64,000 nt of DNA, from positions 40,673 to 104,672 of the forward strand of contig CAJTBF010000014.1 of NCBI GenBank assembly GCA_910574195.1, in the 5' to 3' direction. This document shows positions 33,918 to 43,616 of this stretch, one piece after another. Both the position numbers and the translations under genes were made by a program. This DNA comes from Lachnospiraceae bacterium (GTDB lineage: Bacteria > Bacillota > Clostridia > Lachnospirales > Lachnospiraceae). The notes beneath the pieces are model-generated. The model did no database searches and was not told where the DNA came from. It saw nothing but the letters and a program-made list of their open reading frames with translations. Position 1 is the stretch's first letter, and each line of letters starts with the position of its first letter.

Positions 33918-34042
33918 TTGATACCTCCGGGGTTTGGAAAGCCTGGCTTTCCATTTTCTTTCGTTTCATTTTATTATTGATGGAAAAGCCGGATAAGTCA
34001 AGAAGGAACGATTACATTTTAGAGAAGAAAATGAAAAAAGCC

Positions 34043-34073
34043 TTGACTTAGAGTGGACTATCAACGGTATGAT
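34043..34073 (+). promoter_or_regulatory. MerR-type promoter with a 19-bp spacer
   Basis: TTGACT (34043-34048), 19-bp spacer, TATGAT (34068-34073). The spacer holds CTTAGAGT-GG-ACT, part of the dyad typical of NmlR/AdhR-like MerR regulators, which activate promoters with an over-long spacer. An AGGAGG (34081-34086) follows with no start codon near it. The first gene downstream is the DUF362 gene at 34208. Confidence 0.6.
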
Positions 34074-34207
34074 AGAAAACAGGAGGATTTTCAAAATTAT
34101 TTGCTGTTTTGAAAAGATTTTTGGGAGTCTATCATTCGTATAGCGAATCAGTGTCAATACATCAAAGATGCATTATTTGTTATACTGGGAAAATGGAGGA
34201 GAAATGA

Positions 34208-35077
34208 ATGAAATCAAAGGTCTATTTTTCGAAGACAATTACCCCGGAGAAGGTATTGGAACTCTATCAGAAACTGGATTCCCCGCTTTTTGGTAAGATT
34301 GGCGTAAAAGTACATTCCGGAGAGACCGGGAATCAAAATTTCCTGCGGCCAGAGTTCTGGAAACCGCTGATTGATCATGTCAACGGTACCGTGGTGGAGT
34401 GCAACACGGCCTATGAAGGGACGCGCAACACCACAGAGCGGCACAGGAAGACGATGCAGGAGCACGGCTGGAGTGAAAACTTTCCGGTAGATATTCTGGA
34501 TGCGGATGCACCGGATCTGGAACTTCCTGTGAAGGGCGGGAAGAGACTTTCCAGGAATTATGTGGGAAGCCATGTAAAGGATTATGATTCTATTTTGGTG
34601 CTTTCCCATTTTAAAGGACATCCGATGGGAGGTTACGGCGGAGCGTTGAAGCAACTGTCGATTGGCTTTGCCTCATCCTATGGAAAGTTGTATATTCATG
34701 GAGCAGGAAAAGCAGAGGAAGCATGGACTTCTGATCACGATTCTTTTCTGGAATCCATGGCAGATGCGGCCGCATCGGTTGTAGAATACTATAAAGAGAA
34801 GATTGTCTATGTCAATGTAATGAAAAATATGTCCGTGGATTGTGACTGCTGTGCCGTTGCAGAGGATCCTTGTATGGAGGATATCGGGATTCTGGTTTCT
34901 CTGGATCCCATTGCCCTTGATCAGGCTTGCCTGGATCTGGTCTATGCGGCGAAGGAGGATCCGGGACAGGCACACCTTCTGGAACGGATTGAAACCCGCA
35001 ATGGCGTGCATACCGTAGAGACAGCGGCGGAACTGGGATTTGGTTCACGGGAATATGAGTTGATTACGGTGGAATAA
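34208..35077 (+). CDS. DUF362-domain protein
   Basis: A 289-aa protein of the DUF362 family: KIGVKVHSGETGNQNFLRPEF, NTAYEGTRNTTERH, LSHFKGHPMGGYGGALKQLSIG, a Cys cluster CDCCAVAEDPC (about 216-226) and the C-terminal SLDPIALDQA. Relatives often carry added ferredoxin domains; this one does not, keeping only the Cys-rich motif. The biochemical role is not established. GGAGG precedes the start. A MerR-type promoter 135 nt upstream suggests induction by an electrophile, drug or metal (inference). Confidence 0.82.
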   Translation: MKSKVYFSKTITPEKVLELYQKLDSPLFGKIGVKVHSGETGNQNFLRPEFWKPLIDHVNGTVVECNTAYEGTRNTTERHRKTMQEHGWSENFPVDILDADAPDLELPVKGGKRLSRNYVGSHVKDYDSILVLSHFKGHPMGGYGGALKQLSIGFASSYGKLYIHGAGKAEEAWTSDHDSFLESMADAAASVVEYYKEKIVYVNVMKNMSVDCDCCAVAEDPCMEDIGILVSLDPIALDQACLDLVYAAKEDPGQAHLLERIETRNGVHTVETAAELGFGSREYELITVE

Positions 35078-35176
35078 AGAAAGAGATTGTGTTAAAATAG
35101 AGAGAAGGACATGTGCTGGTGCAACATTGTGCCGGCACATTTTTTGTATGTGATACAATCTTTGGGAGGGAACGTC

Positions 35177-38100
35177 GTGAGAAGTGCATATGGAAAAGAC
35201 ATCATACAGTCAATTGGAAAGAGCAGGAAACGGTTTCTTGCCATGATGATTATCACAATACTTGGGGTTGCGATGTTTTCCGGTCTGCAGGCAGCGTGTG
35301 AAGATTTGCGCAAATCGGCAGATCGTTTTTTTGATATACAGAATCTGCATGATTTGTCTGTTATGTCTACATTGGGATTGACAGAAGAAGACGTAGCTGC
35401 TTTGGAGGCGCTGGAGGAAGTGGAAGCGGCAGAAGGGATTTACAGTGAGGCCGTAACTACACAGATCGGGGAGAAGAGTTTCAGTATTTTGCTGCAGACT
35501 TTGAGTGAGGGTGGGATTGATACCCCGTATCTGTTGGAAGGATATCTTCCGCGTCAGAAAAACGAAGCGGCAGTTACGCAGAAGTTTTTGGATGACGCGG
35601 GTCTTGAAGTGGGGGATACGTTTCTGATTGAAGAGGAACCGGAAGAGGGAGAGAAAGGGCGTGAGTCGGAGAGTCCTACCTTTTCGAATACCATCTTTAC
35701 CATTACGGGGATTGTTATTGATGTGACCAATGTAGATAATCCGTCCGGCTCTACGTCTTTTCGAAGTGGAACATTGAGTGAGGACGTCGTATTTATTCTG
35801 CCGCAGGCGGCCGAAACAGAAGTTTATACGGGAATTTACCTGACATTAAAAGATACAAAGGGACTGTTTTGCTATGATTCTGCATATGAAGAGGCGGCGG
35901 CCCGTGTGAAAGAACAGATTGAGAACGAAATCAAAGCACAACGGGAAGAGGCGCGGTACCGGCAGGTAACGGAAGAGGCGTATGCAGAATTTGCAGAAGC
36001 GGAAGAGGAAGTGCAAAAGGAACTGGAAGAGGCAGAAGAGGAACTGCGAAACGGGGAAGCGGAACTGAAAGTACGGCTGGCAGAGGCAGAACAGGAATTA
36101 TCGGACGGAGAATGGCAGTTATCAGACGGATTTTCTAAATTAATCGACGGAGAAAGAGAACTGCTTGCAAGGGAACAAGAAGCACGCACGGCATTTGCCG
36201 AAGCCAGGAAAGAGCTGGAGGATGGAAAGGACGAACTGGAGAGGCAGAAAGTACCGCTGGCGGAAGCAAAAGTACAGTTGGAAGAAGGAGAACGGAAGCT
36301 TCAGGATGCAGTCCGGGAATTATCTATCCGGGAGGCGCAGGCAAAAGAACAGATGGCAGCGGGCAGAGAACAGCTTCAGGCGGCATTGTCTCAGACCGGG
36401 GAAACGCTGCAGATTTTGAGTGGACAGACAGAATCCGCTGAGGCGCTGCTTGGAGAACAATGGCCGCAGACTGTCTGGGAAGTATGCGTGGATTCCCTGG
36501 AAGGGGAAATGGTGGCGGAATTGCGTCAGGCCGGGAACCTGGAAGAAGAAACGGTTTTCGCAGCGGCGGAAAAGTGTCGAATGCGAACGGTGCTTTGAGA
36601 GAGTTTGTTTTGCATGTATCCGGAGGCGTGGAACAGCAGATTGCGGAGCTGGATCAACAGATTCAAAAGTTGGAGCAACAGTTAGGTGAAAGCGCCGGAA
36701 GAGAAGAAGGAGAACCGGAGAGCGACGGGACATTACAGAAGGGAATCGTTTTGGAGACGCGGTCGAAAGGCAGAGGGGGAGAGCAGAAAGAGGAGGGAGT
36801 AGAGAAACCGCAGGAGAGCGGTACAGAAGGACAGAAAGAGGAGGGGACAGAAAAACCGCAGGAGAGCGGTACAGAAGGACAGAAAGAGGAAGGTGCAGAG
36901 AAACCGCAGGGGAGCGGTACAGAAGGACAGAAAGAGGAAGTGGCAGAGAGAACGCCAGAGAACAGTACGGAAAGGCGGAAAGGGGAAGGTACAGAGAATC
37001 AGCCGAAAAATGGCGGGGGAATGCAGAGAAGGGAAGGAACTTCTTCTGGTCCGTTGAAAAAGATGGAAGAGAGAAAGGCATCCGGCTTTGCGGGAACGGT
37101 CAAAAGGGAGTCTGTTTCTGTGCAGGCGGATTCTGTGGAAATAGAGAAGCTTCAGGAAGAACTGCGAATTTTGTATGAGAAGCGGCAGATGCTGTCGGAG
37201 ATACCGGGCAGAGTTTCCGAACTTGCAGTTGGTACGGCCTCCTGGCAGGCGGTACAGGTATTGTTGGAGGAGCAACTGCAGGCGCTGGAGATTCAGGCAG
37301 TGGCAATGGAGGAGACGTTTGCCGGACATTGGGCAGAAATCCGACGTTCCGGGTAGGAGCTGCAGGCAGGGCGTTCTCAGTGGGAGGAGGGCGTACAGCG
37401 TTTGCAGGAAGGGGCGCAGACACTGGAAGCAGGAGAAAAAGAATTAAAGCGCCAGGAAAACAGTGCGGCGCTGCAGATTGCAGAAGGATACAGCGCACTG
37501 GAATCCAACCGGCAGCAGATGGAAGCTGCGGTTTGTAAATTGTCGGAAGGCCGGGCGGAGTATGAAAAAGGAAAAGAGGATGCAGAGAGAGAACTTTCGG
37601 ATGGCTGGAAGAAATACGCGGAGGGAAAGGAGGATGCAGAGAAAGAACTTTCGGATGCCAGGAAGGAAATCGAAGAGATTGCGATGGCGACCTGGTATGT
37701 AGAAGACCGAAATTCCCTGAGCGGGTATGCCAATATCGGCAGTGATGCGAATTCCATTGAGGCAATTGCGACGGTATTTCCCATCGTATTTTTTGTGGTT
37801 GCGATTCTGATCAGTTTAACGACGGTTACCCGGATGGTGGAGGAAGACAGAGGGCTGATCGGAACTTATAAAGCGTTGGGTTTTACCAATGCGGAGACAA
37901 GGAGAAAGTATCTGGTTTATACGTTAGCCGCCGGGATGGCAGGAAGTGTAATCGGCACGGCGGCCGCCTTTATTGTATTGCCGAAGATTGTATTTATTAT
38001 TTTCCGCACCATGTATCTGCTGCCGGAATATGAATTACACTTTATAGGGACATATGGTTTATGTGGTCCGCTTCTATTCGTGGGTGGAATTCTTGTCGCC

Positions 38101-39345
38101 ACCATATTGGCCTGTCAAAGTGAACTGCTCCATACACCGGCCGTACTGATGCGTCCCAGAGCGCCCAGGGCGGGTTCCCGTGTATTTTTGGAGAAAATTT
38201 CGTTGTTCTGGAATCATATGTCGTTTTTAAATAAAGTAACCGCGCGGAATTTGTTCCGTTATAAAAAACGTCTTTTAATGACGGTCTTTGGAATTGCAGG
38301 TTGTATGGCGCTTTTATTGTTTGGATTTGCGATCAAGGATTCCGTGACGGACCTGATGCCGCGTCAATATGAGAAGACATTTTACTATGATTTGATGGCA
38401 GTGTCCCTGCCGGATGATTATGAACAAATGCTTTCCTATCTGGAACAGGATGAGAATGTGGCAGAGTATATGAATACAGAGATCACGGAAGGGACTTTGA
38501 AGTATGCAGACGATAAGGAAGTCGATGCACAGGTGGTTGTGGTGCCGGACGGAAAGACCTTGTCAGCATACATTCAGAACCGGAATCTGGAAGGGGAGGA
38601 GATTGTTCTGGAAGACGGGGAGATTTATGTGACCCAAAATGCCGGAAATGTATTGGGCTTCCATGCCAAAGACCATGTGTTCCTGAAACTCCATGATCTG
38701 CAGCAGGCAGAAATTTTGGTGACTGGTTTGGTGCAGAATTATCTTGGGAATTATGTATATATGACGCAGAAAACATTTAAAACGTATTATGAAGAGTATG
38801 AACCCAATGGTGTATTACTAAAGTTTTCTGATCGTTGTTTAGATCAGACAGCTTATGCAAAGGAACTGGAGGGAAAAGACGGGGTTCTGACCAGTTTAAG
38901 CACAGAAGAATTGAAAGCGCAGTTTTCCACGGCATTTGTTTTGATTAATATGGTGGTGTATGTGATTATCGTAATGTCGGCGGCATTGGCATTTGTTGTG
39001 CTGTTTACCTTATCCACCACCAATATATCGGAACGGGAACGGGAGTTGGCAACGATCAAGGTGCTGGGTTTTTACGACAGAGAGGTTCATTTGTATGTGG
39101 ATAAAGAAACGCTGCTTTTGACAGGAATGGGAATCATACTGGGAATTCCACTGGGAACAGCGTTTGCAGAGACATTAACGGCGATTTTAAATCTGCCGTC
39201 CATCTATCTGGCCGTTTCCCTGCATCCGGTCAGCTATGTGATTTCCGCGGGGCTGACGGCAGGATTTGCGCTGCTTGTGAATCTGATTACGGATCGTTCT
39301 TTGGATCGGATTGATCCGGTTGAGGCATTGAAGAGTATAGAATAG
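35177..39345 (+). pseudogene. FtsX-type ABC transporter permease, broken by frameshift and amber codon
   Basis: One large permease gene of about 1390 codons. It has an N-terminal helix (IGKSRKRFLAMMIITILGVAMFSG), an ectodomain, long Glu-rich coiled coils, three central helices, a second ectodomain and four C-terminal helices ending LDRIDPVEALKSIE: the layout of large MacB/FtsX-like permeases of Firmicutes. The frame is lost near 36573 at GGAAAAG; one more A would restore it. Further on, TAG at 37354-37356 stands where CAG would fit the coiled coil. Open pieces are 35177-36598, a middle piece to 37356, and 37402-39345. No ATPase gene adjoins. The start is GTG 35177 behind GGGAGGGA. An assembly error for the frameshift is possible; both lesions together suggest decay. 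Confidence 0.8.
36802..36993 (+). repeat. 48-bp tandem repeat in the permease coiled coil
   Basis: Three near-identical 48-bp units (36802, 36850, 36898) and a diverged fourth encode 16-residue units of the form EKPQESGTEGQKEEGT. Length variation by slippage is likely. It lies in the middle fragment of the broken permease gene. Confidence 0.9.
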
Positions 39346-39419
39346 AAAGTTGAAATGTGCGTTCATTTTGTAGCTTTGCAGGTAGTTTATTGAAATCATA
39401 TCCCATACATTGACATAAA

Positions 39420-39462
39420 AAAATATTGCTCCATAGATATTATATCTATGGAGCAATATTTT
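39420..39462. terminator. Long palindromic bidirectional terminator
   Basis: A nearly unbroken palindrome centred at 39441: left arm from AAAATATTGCTCC, right arm ending GGAGCAATATTTT, followed by T on each strand. It ends both the permease transcript and the tRNA-Gly transcript. Confidence 0.85.
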
Positions 39463-39475
39463 TTAAAAAAGAAAA

Positions 39476-39547
39476 GCGATAGACGGGACTCGAACCCGCG
39501 GTCTCGACCTTGGCAAGGTCGCGCGTTACCAACTACGCCACTATCGC
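39476..39547 (-). tRNA. tRNA-Gly (GCC)
   Basis: The minus strand folds as a cloverleaf: acceptor GCGATAG/CTATCGC, D arm with AGTTGGTAA, anticodon stem CGACC/GGTCG with loop TTGCCAA (anticodon GCC), T loop TTCGAGT. CCA is not encoded. A promoter lies upstream on the minus strand: TTGACA (plus 39604-39609), 17 bp, TAGAAT (plus 39581-39586). Confidence 0.93.
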
Positions 39548-39580
39548 ATATCCTGTCTGCTCTGTATCAGAACAATATTG

Positions 39581-39609
39581 ATTCTACTATATAGGTAGCC
39601 AAATGTCAA
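39581..39609 (-). promoter_or_regulatory. Promoter of tRNA-Gly
   Basis: Minus-strand TTGACA, 17-bp spacer, TAGAAT, ending 34 bp upstream of the tRNA. Confidence 0.7.
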
Positions 39610-39843
39610 CACTTTTTTCTGTTTTTAATGTCTGATTTTTAATGCTGTTTTCAGATAGTTTTTGAAAGGTTTCCAGGGGATTCCAGAGGATTTCCCATCT
39701 GTGTCAAGTTTCTGTTTTCTGTCTTACAGAAGGATCAAACGGGGAAAATCATCCTATGTTTACCCGGCACCGGAAGTTCTAAGGCATAATAAAATACAGG
39801 GAAATATCCCCCCCGGTGGCTTGCTGTAATCATGGAAAATTTG

Positions 39844-39943
39844 TATACTTTATCGGACAGCGATAACTGTTCGCTTGCCTCGAAGGGACACGAAATAAAG
39901 TATGTCCGAAAGGGTATACCTAATTGGATGCGAAGCGTTTGCG
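39844..39943 (+). repeat. Dispersed structured element, one unit plus a partial
   Basis: TATACTTTATCGGACAGCG begins a full, diverged unit (hairpin GGACAGC/ACTGTTC with wobble pairs) that ends GGGTATACC at about 39920. A second unit begins there and is cut off near 39943, just before the substrate-binding protein gene. Confidence 0.8.
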
Positions 39944-39969
39944 GTTTATGAGAGGGGACAGGAGGGAAG

Positions 39970-41607
39970 ATGGTGAGAAACAGAAAACAAAAAGGAAGAC
40001 TTCTTACAATACTGCTTTCTTTAAGTGTACTTGCCGGATGCGGGGCAACAGGTACGGAGCCGGGAAACCTGGAGGAGAAGAGGGGACAGGAAGAGACTAT
40101 AACACGGGACGATGTGATCGTGACCATGCCGGTAACGTCGGAACCGGAGTCCGGATTTGATCCCGCCTTTGGATGGGGTGCCGGGGAACATGTGCATGAA
40201 CCTTTAATTCAAAGTACATTAACTGTAACAACCAAAGATCTGACGATTGAGAGCGATCTGGCAACGGATATGCAGGTGAGTGAAGACGGACGGATCTGGA
40301 CGGTGAAGATCCGCGATGATGTGAAATTTACAGACGGGGAGCCATTGACGGCGGAAGATGTGGCTTTTACCTATAACCTTTGTAAAGAGAAAAGTTCCGT
40401 TAATGACTTTACGATGCTGAAAGAGGCCGTGGCGGCGGATGAGACAACCGTAGAATTTCATCTGGAGGAACCGTTTGCCATCTGGCCCTATACGATGGCG
40501 ATTGTCGGGATTGTACCGGAGCATGCCTATGATGAGAACTATGGGCAGAATCCGATCGGATCGGGCCGTTATATTATGAAACAGTGGGACAAGGGGCAGC
40601 AGGTGATTTTTGAAGCCAATCCGGAGTATTATGGAGAAGAACCAAAGATCAAAAAAGTAACGGTATTGTTTATGGAGGAGGAAGCTGCTTTTGCGGCAGC
40701 GCTGGCAGGACAGGTCGATGTAGCGCATACGGCGGCATCCTATGGAGGACAGGAACCGGACGGATATCACCTGATGCAGGTGCAGACAGTGGATAACCGG
40801 GGATTTAACCTGCCCTGTATCGAACCGGTGGAACAGGCCGGTGTGACCTATGGGAATGCATTTACCTCGGATGTGGAAGTGCGCCGTGCCATAAATATCG
40901 GAATCGACCGTGATAAACTGATTGAGAATGTGCTGAACGGTTATGGGACGAAGGCATACAGTGTCTGCGATAAAATGCCCTGGTATAACGGGGCGTGTGA
41001 AGTGGAATATGACCGGGAGAAAGCCACCCGGATTCTGGACGAGGCGGGATGGAAGGAAAATACGGATGGAATCCGGGAAAAAGACGGAGTGAAAGCGGAG
41101 ATGCCGTTGCTGTTTTCCAGCGGAGATTCCGTACGGCAGGCCATTGCGGAAGAAGTATCCAATCAGTTGGGAGAACTGGGAATTGTTGTGACGACAGAAG
41201 GAGTAGGCTGGGATACGGCGTATACCCGTGCCCAGTCGGAACCGCTGGTTTGGGGATGGGGCGCACATACGCCGATGGAGGTTTATAACATCTATCATAC
41301 GGCAGAGAAGAATGGACTCGGGCTGGCGGAATATTCCCCTTATGCGAATGAAACCGTGGATCAGTATATGGAAGCTGCGCTGCAGACAGAAAATCTGGAA
41401 ACATCCTATGAATTATGGAAAAAGGCGCAGTGGGACGGTACTACAGGAATTACGCAGGAAGGGGATATTCCGTGGATCTGGCTGTGTAACGTGGATCACC
41501 TGTATTTTGTGCGGGATGATCTGGAGGTGGCAGAACAGAAGATACATCCTCACGGGCATGGATGGTCGATTGTGAATAATGTGGACGCATGGAAGTGGAA
41601 AGAGTAA
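39970..41607 (+). CDS. ABC transporter substrate-binding lipoprotein, peptide/nickel family 5
   Basis: A 545-aa extracellular receptor with lipoprotein signal and lipobox LAGC (C24). Family-5 marks: SEDGRIWTVKIRDDVKFTDGEPLTAEDV, PIGSGRYIMKQW, VRRAINIGIDRDKL and GWKENTDGIREKDG (all in short parts). The C-terminus carries a His-rich PHGHGWSIVNN. This family takes up peptides, nickel or metal-ligand complexes. The compact pair of ATPases downstream is more like Nik-type than classical Opp systems, but the ligand is not determined. GGAGGGA precedes the start. Confidence 0.88.
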   Translation: MVRNRKQKGRLLTILLSLSVLAGCGATGTEPGNLEEKRGQEETITRDDVIVTMPVTSEPESGFDPAFGWGAGEHVHEPLIQSTLTVTTKDLTIESDLATDMQVSEDGRIWTVKIRDDVKFTDGEPLTAEDVAFTYNLCKEKSSVNDFTMLKEAVAADETTVEFHLEEPFAIWPYTMAIVGIVPEHAYDENYGQNPIGSGRYIMKQWDKGQQVIFEANPEYYGEEPKIKKVTVLFMEEEAAFAAALAGQVDVAHTAASYGGQEPDGYHLMQVQTVDNRGFNLPCIEPVEQAGVTYGNAFTSDVEVRRAINIGIDRDKLIENVLNGYGTKAYSVCDKMPWYNGACEVEYDREKATRILDEAGWKENTDGIREKDGVKAEMPLLFSSGDSVRQAIAEEVSNQLGELGIVVTTEGVGWDTAYTRAQSEPLVWGWGAHTPMEVYNIYHTAEKNGLGLAEYSPYANETVDQYMEAALQTENLETSYELWKKAQWDGTTGITQEGDIPWIWLCNVDHLYFVRDDLEVAEQKIHPHGHGWSIVNNVDAWKWKE

Positions 41608-41643
41608 TGTGCCTGAGCAAAAAGAAGGGAATGGGTGAGGATC

Positions 41644-42636
41644 ATGAAAAGCTGGGGATTTTATGCGGGAAAACAATTGCTTCGGATGCTCCTTTTGATG
41701 GGGGCGGTCAGCATGGTCACTTTTTTTCTGATGAAGGCATCTCCGGTGGATCCTCTGCAGGCTAATGTGGGGCAGGCCGCATTGGGAACCATGAGTCAGG
41801 AACAGGTGGAAAAGCTGCGTGCATACTGGGGAACAGATTTGCCGCCGGTACAGCAGTATGTTTCCTGGGCAAAAGATTTTGTGCAGGGGGAGATGGGAAC
41901 CTCTCTGCTGTACCGACGGCCTGTGGAATCTGTCATCGGGGAAAAATTAGAAAACTCATTGTTTCTGCTGTTTTTTGCATGGGTGTTTTCCGGAATTCTG
42001 GGCATTACACTGGGTGTCCTGGCCGGGATGTACAGAGGAAGCATCCTGGATAAGGGGATAAAAGGATATTGTATTCTGATTGCGGCGACGCCGGCATTTT
42101 GGCTGGCGCTTTTGCTACTGCTTTTTTTCGGGGTATGGTTAAAGGTGTTACCTATCGGATTCAGTGTACCGATTGGAATGGAGGCGGCAGATGTGACATT
42201 TTTCGATCGAATGCGGCATGCCATTCTTCCAATACTGACACTTTCATTTACGGGGGTGTCGAATATCACACTGCACACAAGGGAGAAAATGATTGATATT
42301 ATGGAAAGTGATTACATGCTGTTTGCCAGGGCAAGGGGAGAGACAACATGGGAAATGTTCTGGAATCATGGTTTTCGGAATGTACTTCTTCCGGCTCTTA
42401 CATTACAGTTTGCATCCATCTCCGAGATTTTTGGAGGCTCGGTGCTGGTCGAACAGGTCTTTTCCTATCCGGGGATGGGACAGGCGGCGGTGGCTGCCGG
42501 CCTGGGGAGTGATCTGCCGCTTTTGATGGCGGTGACGATGATCAGTGCGTTATTTGTATTCGGTGGGAATCTGACGGCAGATCTGTTGTATCACATTGTG
42601 GATCCGAGAATTCGAAGGAGCAAAGCGGCCTTATGA
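41644..42636 (+). CDS. ABC transporter permease (DppB/NikB type)
   Basis: A 330-aa inner-membrane permease with six helices and the EAA loop (ARARGETTWEMFWNHGFRNVLLPALT, in parts). The N-terminal TM, an extracellular loop with DPLQANVG and GTDLPPVQQY, and GEMGTSLLYRRPV are typical of DppB/NikB. The start is ATG 41644; GTG 41635 in frame is also possible and has AAGGG upstream. Overlaps the next permease by 4 nt. Confidence 0.9.
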   Translation: MKSWGFYAGKQLLRMLLLMGAVSMVTFFLMKASPVDPLQANVGQAALGTMSQEQVEKLRAYWGTDLPPVQQYVSWAKDFVQGEMGTSLLYRRPVESVIGEKLENSLFLLFFAWVFSGILGITLGVLAGMYRGSILDKGIKGYCILIAATPAFWLALLLLLFFGVWLKVLPIGFSVPIGMEAADVTFFDRMRHAILPILTLSFTGVSNITLHTREKMIDIMESDYMLFARARGETTWEMFWNHGFRNVLLPALTLQFASISEIFGGSVLVEQVFSYPGMGQAAVAAGLGSDLPLLMAVTMISALFVFGGNLTADLLYHIVDPRIRRSKAAL

Positions 42637-43466
42637 GAACAGGATTTTTTGGAAACCGGCGCAGAAGAATGATTTTTTGCCTTTGTATTATGATTTTGTT
42701 TTTACTTGGTATATGTGTGTGGGGACTGTGTTTGGAGGAAGCAGCCAAAGTGACAGATTTTTCAAGGAAGAACCTGTCTCCCTGTCCGGCTTATTTATTC
42801 GGGACAGACTGGATGGGGCGGGATATGCTGGTGCGTACGGTAAGAGGATTGTCCCTCAGTATTTTTATCGGTATCTTATCGGCAGTGATCAGTGCGGGAA
42901 TCGCCCTGTTTTTCGGGACAATATCGGCAGTAATGGGACATTGGGTGGATGGGCTTGTCAACGGAATTATCGATCTGGTTATGGGAATCCCGCATATTTT
43001 GCTGCTGCTTTTGATTTCCGTTGCGCTGGGGAAGGGCGTATTTGGTGTGGTTACAGGCGTGGCGTTGACGCATTGGCCTTCCCTGGCCCGCCTGATTCGT
43101 GCGGAGGTCATACAATTGAAAGAAAGCCCTTATATTCAGATCGCGGGAAAACTGGGAAAAGGAAAAGGATACGTGATAAGAAAACATATGATTCCGCACT
43201 TACTGCCGCAGTTTATTGTAGGACTTGTCCTGATTTTTCCGCATGCCATTCTACATGAGGCAAGCATTACATTTTTGGGATTTGGATTGTCTTCGGAACA
43301 GCCGGCGGTGGGGATTATCCTGTCGGAATCTATGCGCTATCTTGTGACGGGGGAATGGTGGCTTGCGGTGTTTCCCGGGTTGTTTCTGGTATTGGTGGTT
43401 GTTTTGTTTTATGTCAGCGGGGAAAACCTGAGAAGATTGCTGAGTCCGGGGACGGTGCATGAGTGA
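42633..43466 (+). CDS. ABC transporter permease (DppC/NikC type)
   Basis: A 277-aa permease with about six helices, the LFGTDWMGRDMLVRTVRG motif typical of DppC/NikC after the first helix, and the EAA loop (IQIAGKLGKGKGYVIRKHMIPHLLPQ in parts). Its ATGA start overlaps the upstream stop, so translation is coupled. Pairs with the preceding permease. A dispersed-element copy follows before the ATPase gene. Confidence 0.9.
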   Translation: MRTGFFGNRRRRMIFCLCIMILFLLGICVWGLCLEEAAKVTDFSRKNLSPCPAYLFGTDWMGRDMLVRTVRGLSLSIFIGILSAVISAGIALFFGTISAVMGHWVDGLVNGIIDLVMGIPHILLLLLISVALGKGVFGVVTGVALTHWPSLARLIRAEVIQLKESPYIQIAGKLGKGKGYVIRKHMIPHLLPQFIVGLVLIFPHAILHEASITFLGFGLSSEQPAVGIILSESMRYLVTGEWWLAVFPGLFLVLVVVLFYVSGENLRRLLSPGTVHE

Positions 43467-43478
43467 ACCTGTATCTAA

Positions 43479-43594
43479 GAGGCTTTGCATAAGTGGACGG
43501 TTTGTGTCCAATGTCCAATTAGTATACCCATCCGAGCATCCTGTAATACATGCCCCGGTGGGGCGGGCGGACGCTTTGCGTCCGATAAGGTATA
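43479..43594 (-). repeat. Dispersed structured element, partial plus full unit, inverted
   Basis: Read on the minus strand: a full unit TATACCTTATCGGACGC-AAA-GCGTCC...GGATGCTCGGATGGGTATAC (43528-43594), followed by the beginning of a second (43479-43527). It lies between the permease and ATPase genes of one operon. Confidence 0.88.
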
Positions 43595-43616
43595 AAAAAT
43601 GGAGAAGAGGGAAGAG

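Larger units (their letters stand above)
39346..39969. other. Intergenic region with terminator, tRNA and repeat
   Basis: Contains the terminator at 39420-39462, the minus-strand tRNA-Gly with its promoter, and a dispersed-element copy at 39844-39943. The part 39610-39843 shows no gene or motif I can name. Confidence 0.6.

Noticed and set aside
36560..36600. Programmed -1 frameshift in the permease gene at GGAAAAG
   Set aside because: The heptamer is not a canonical slippery site, no stimulating hairpin was noticed, and an amber codon further on would still stop translation. Mutation or assembly error is simpler.
36320..37081. A repetitive minus-strand frame (253 codons) in the permease repeat region
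   Set aside because: Its repeats simply mirror the 48-bp tandem repeat of the coiled-coil gene.
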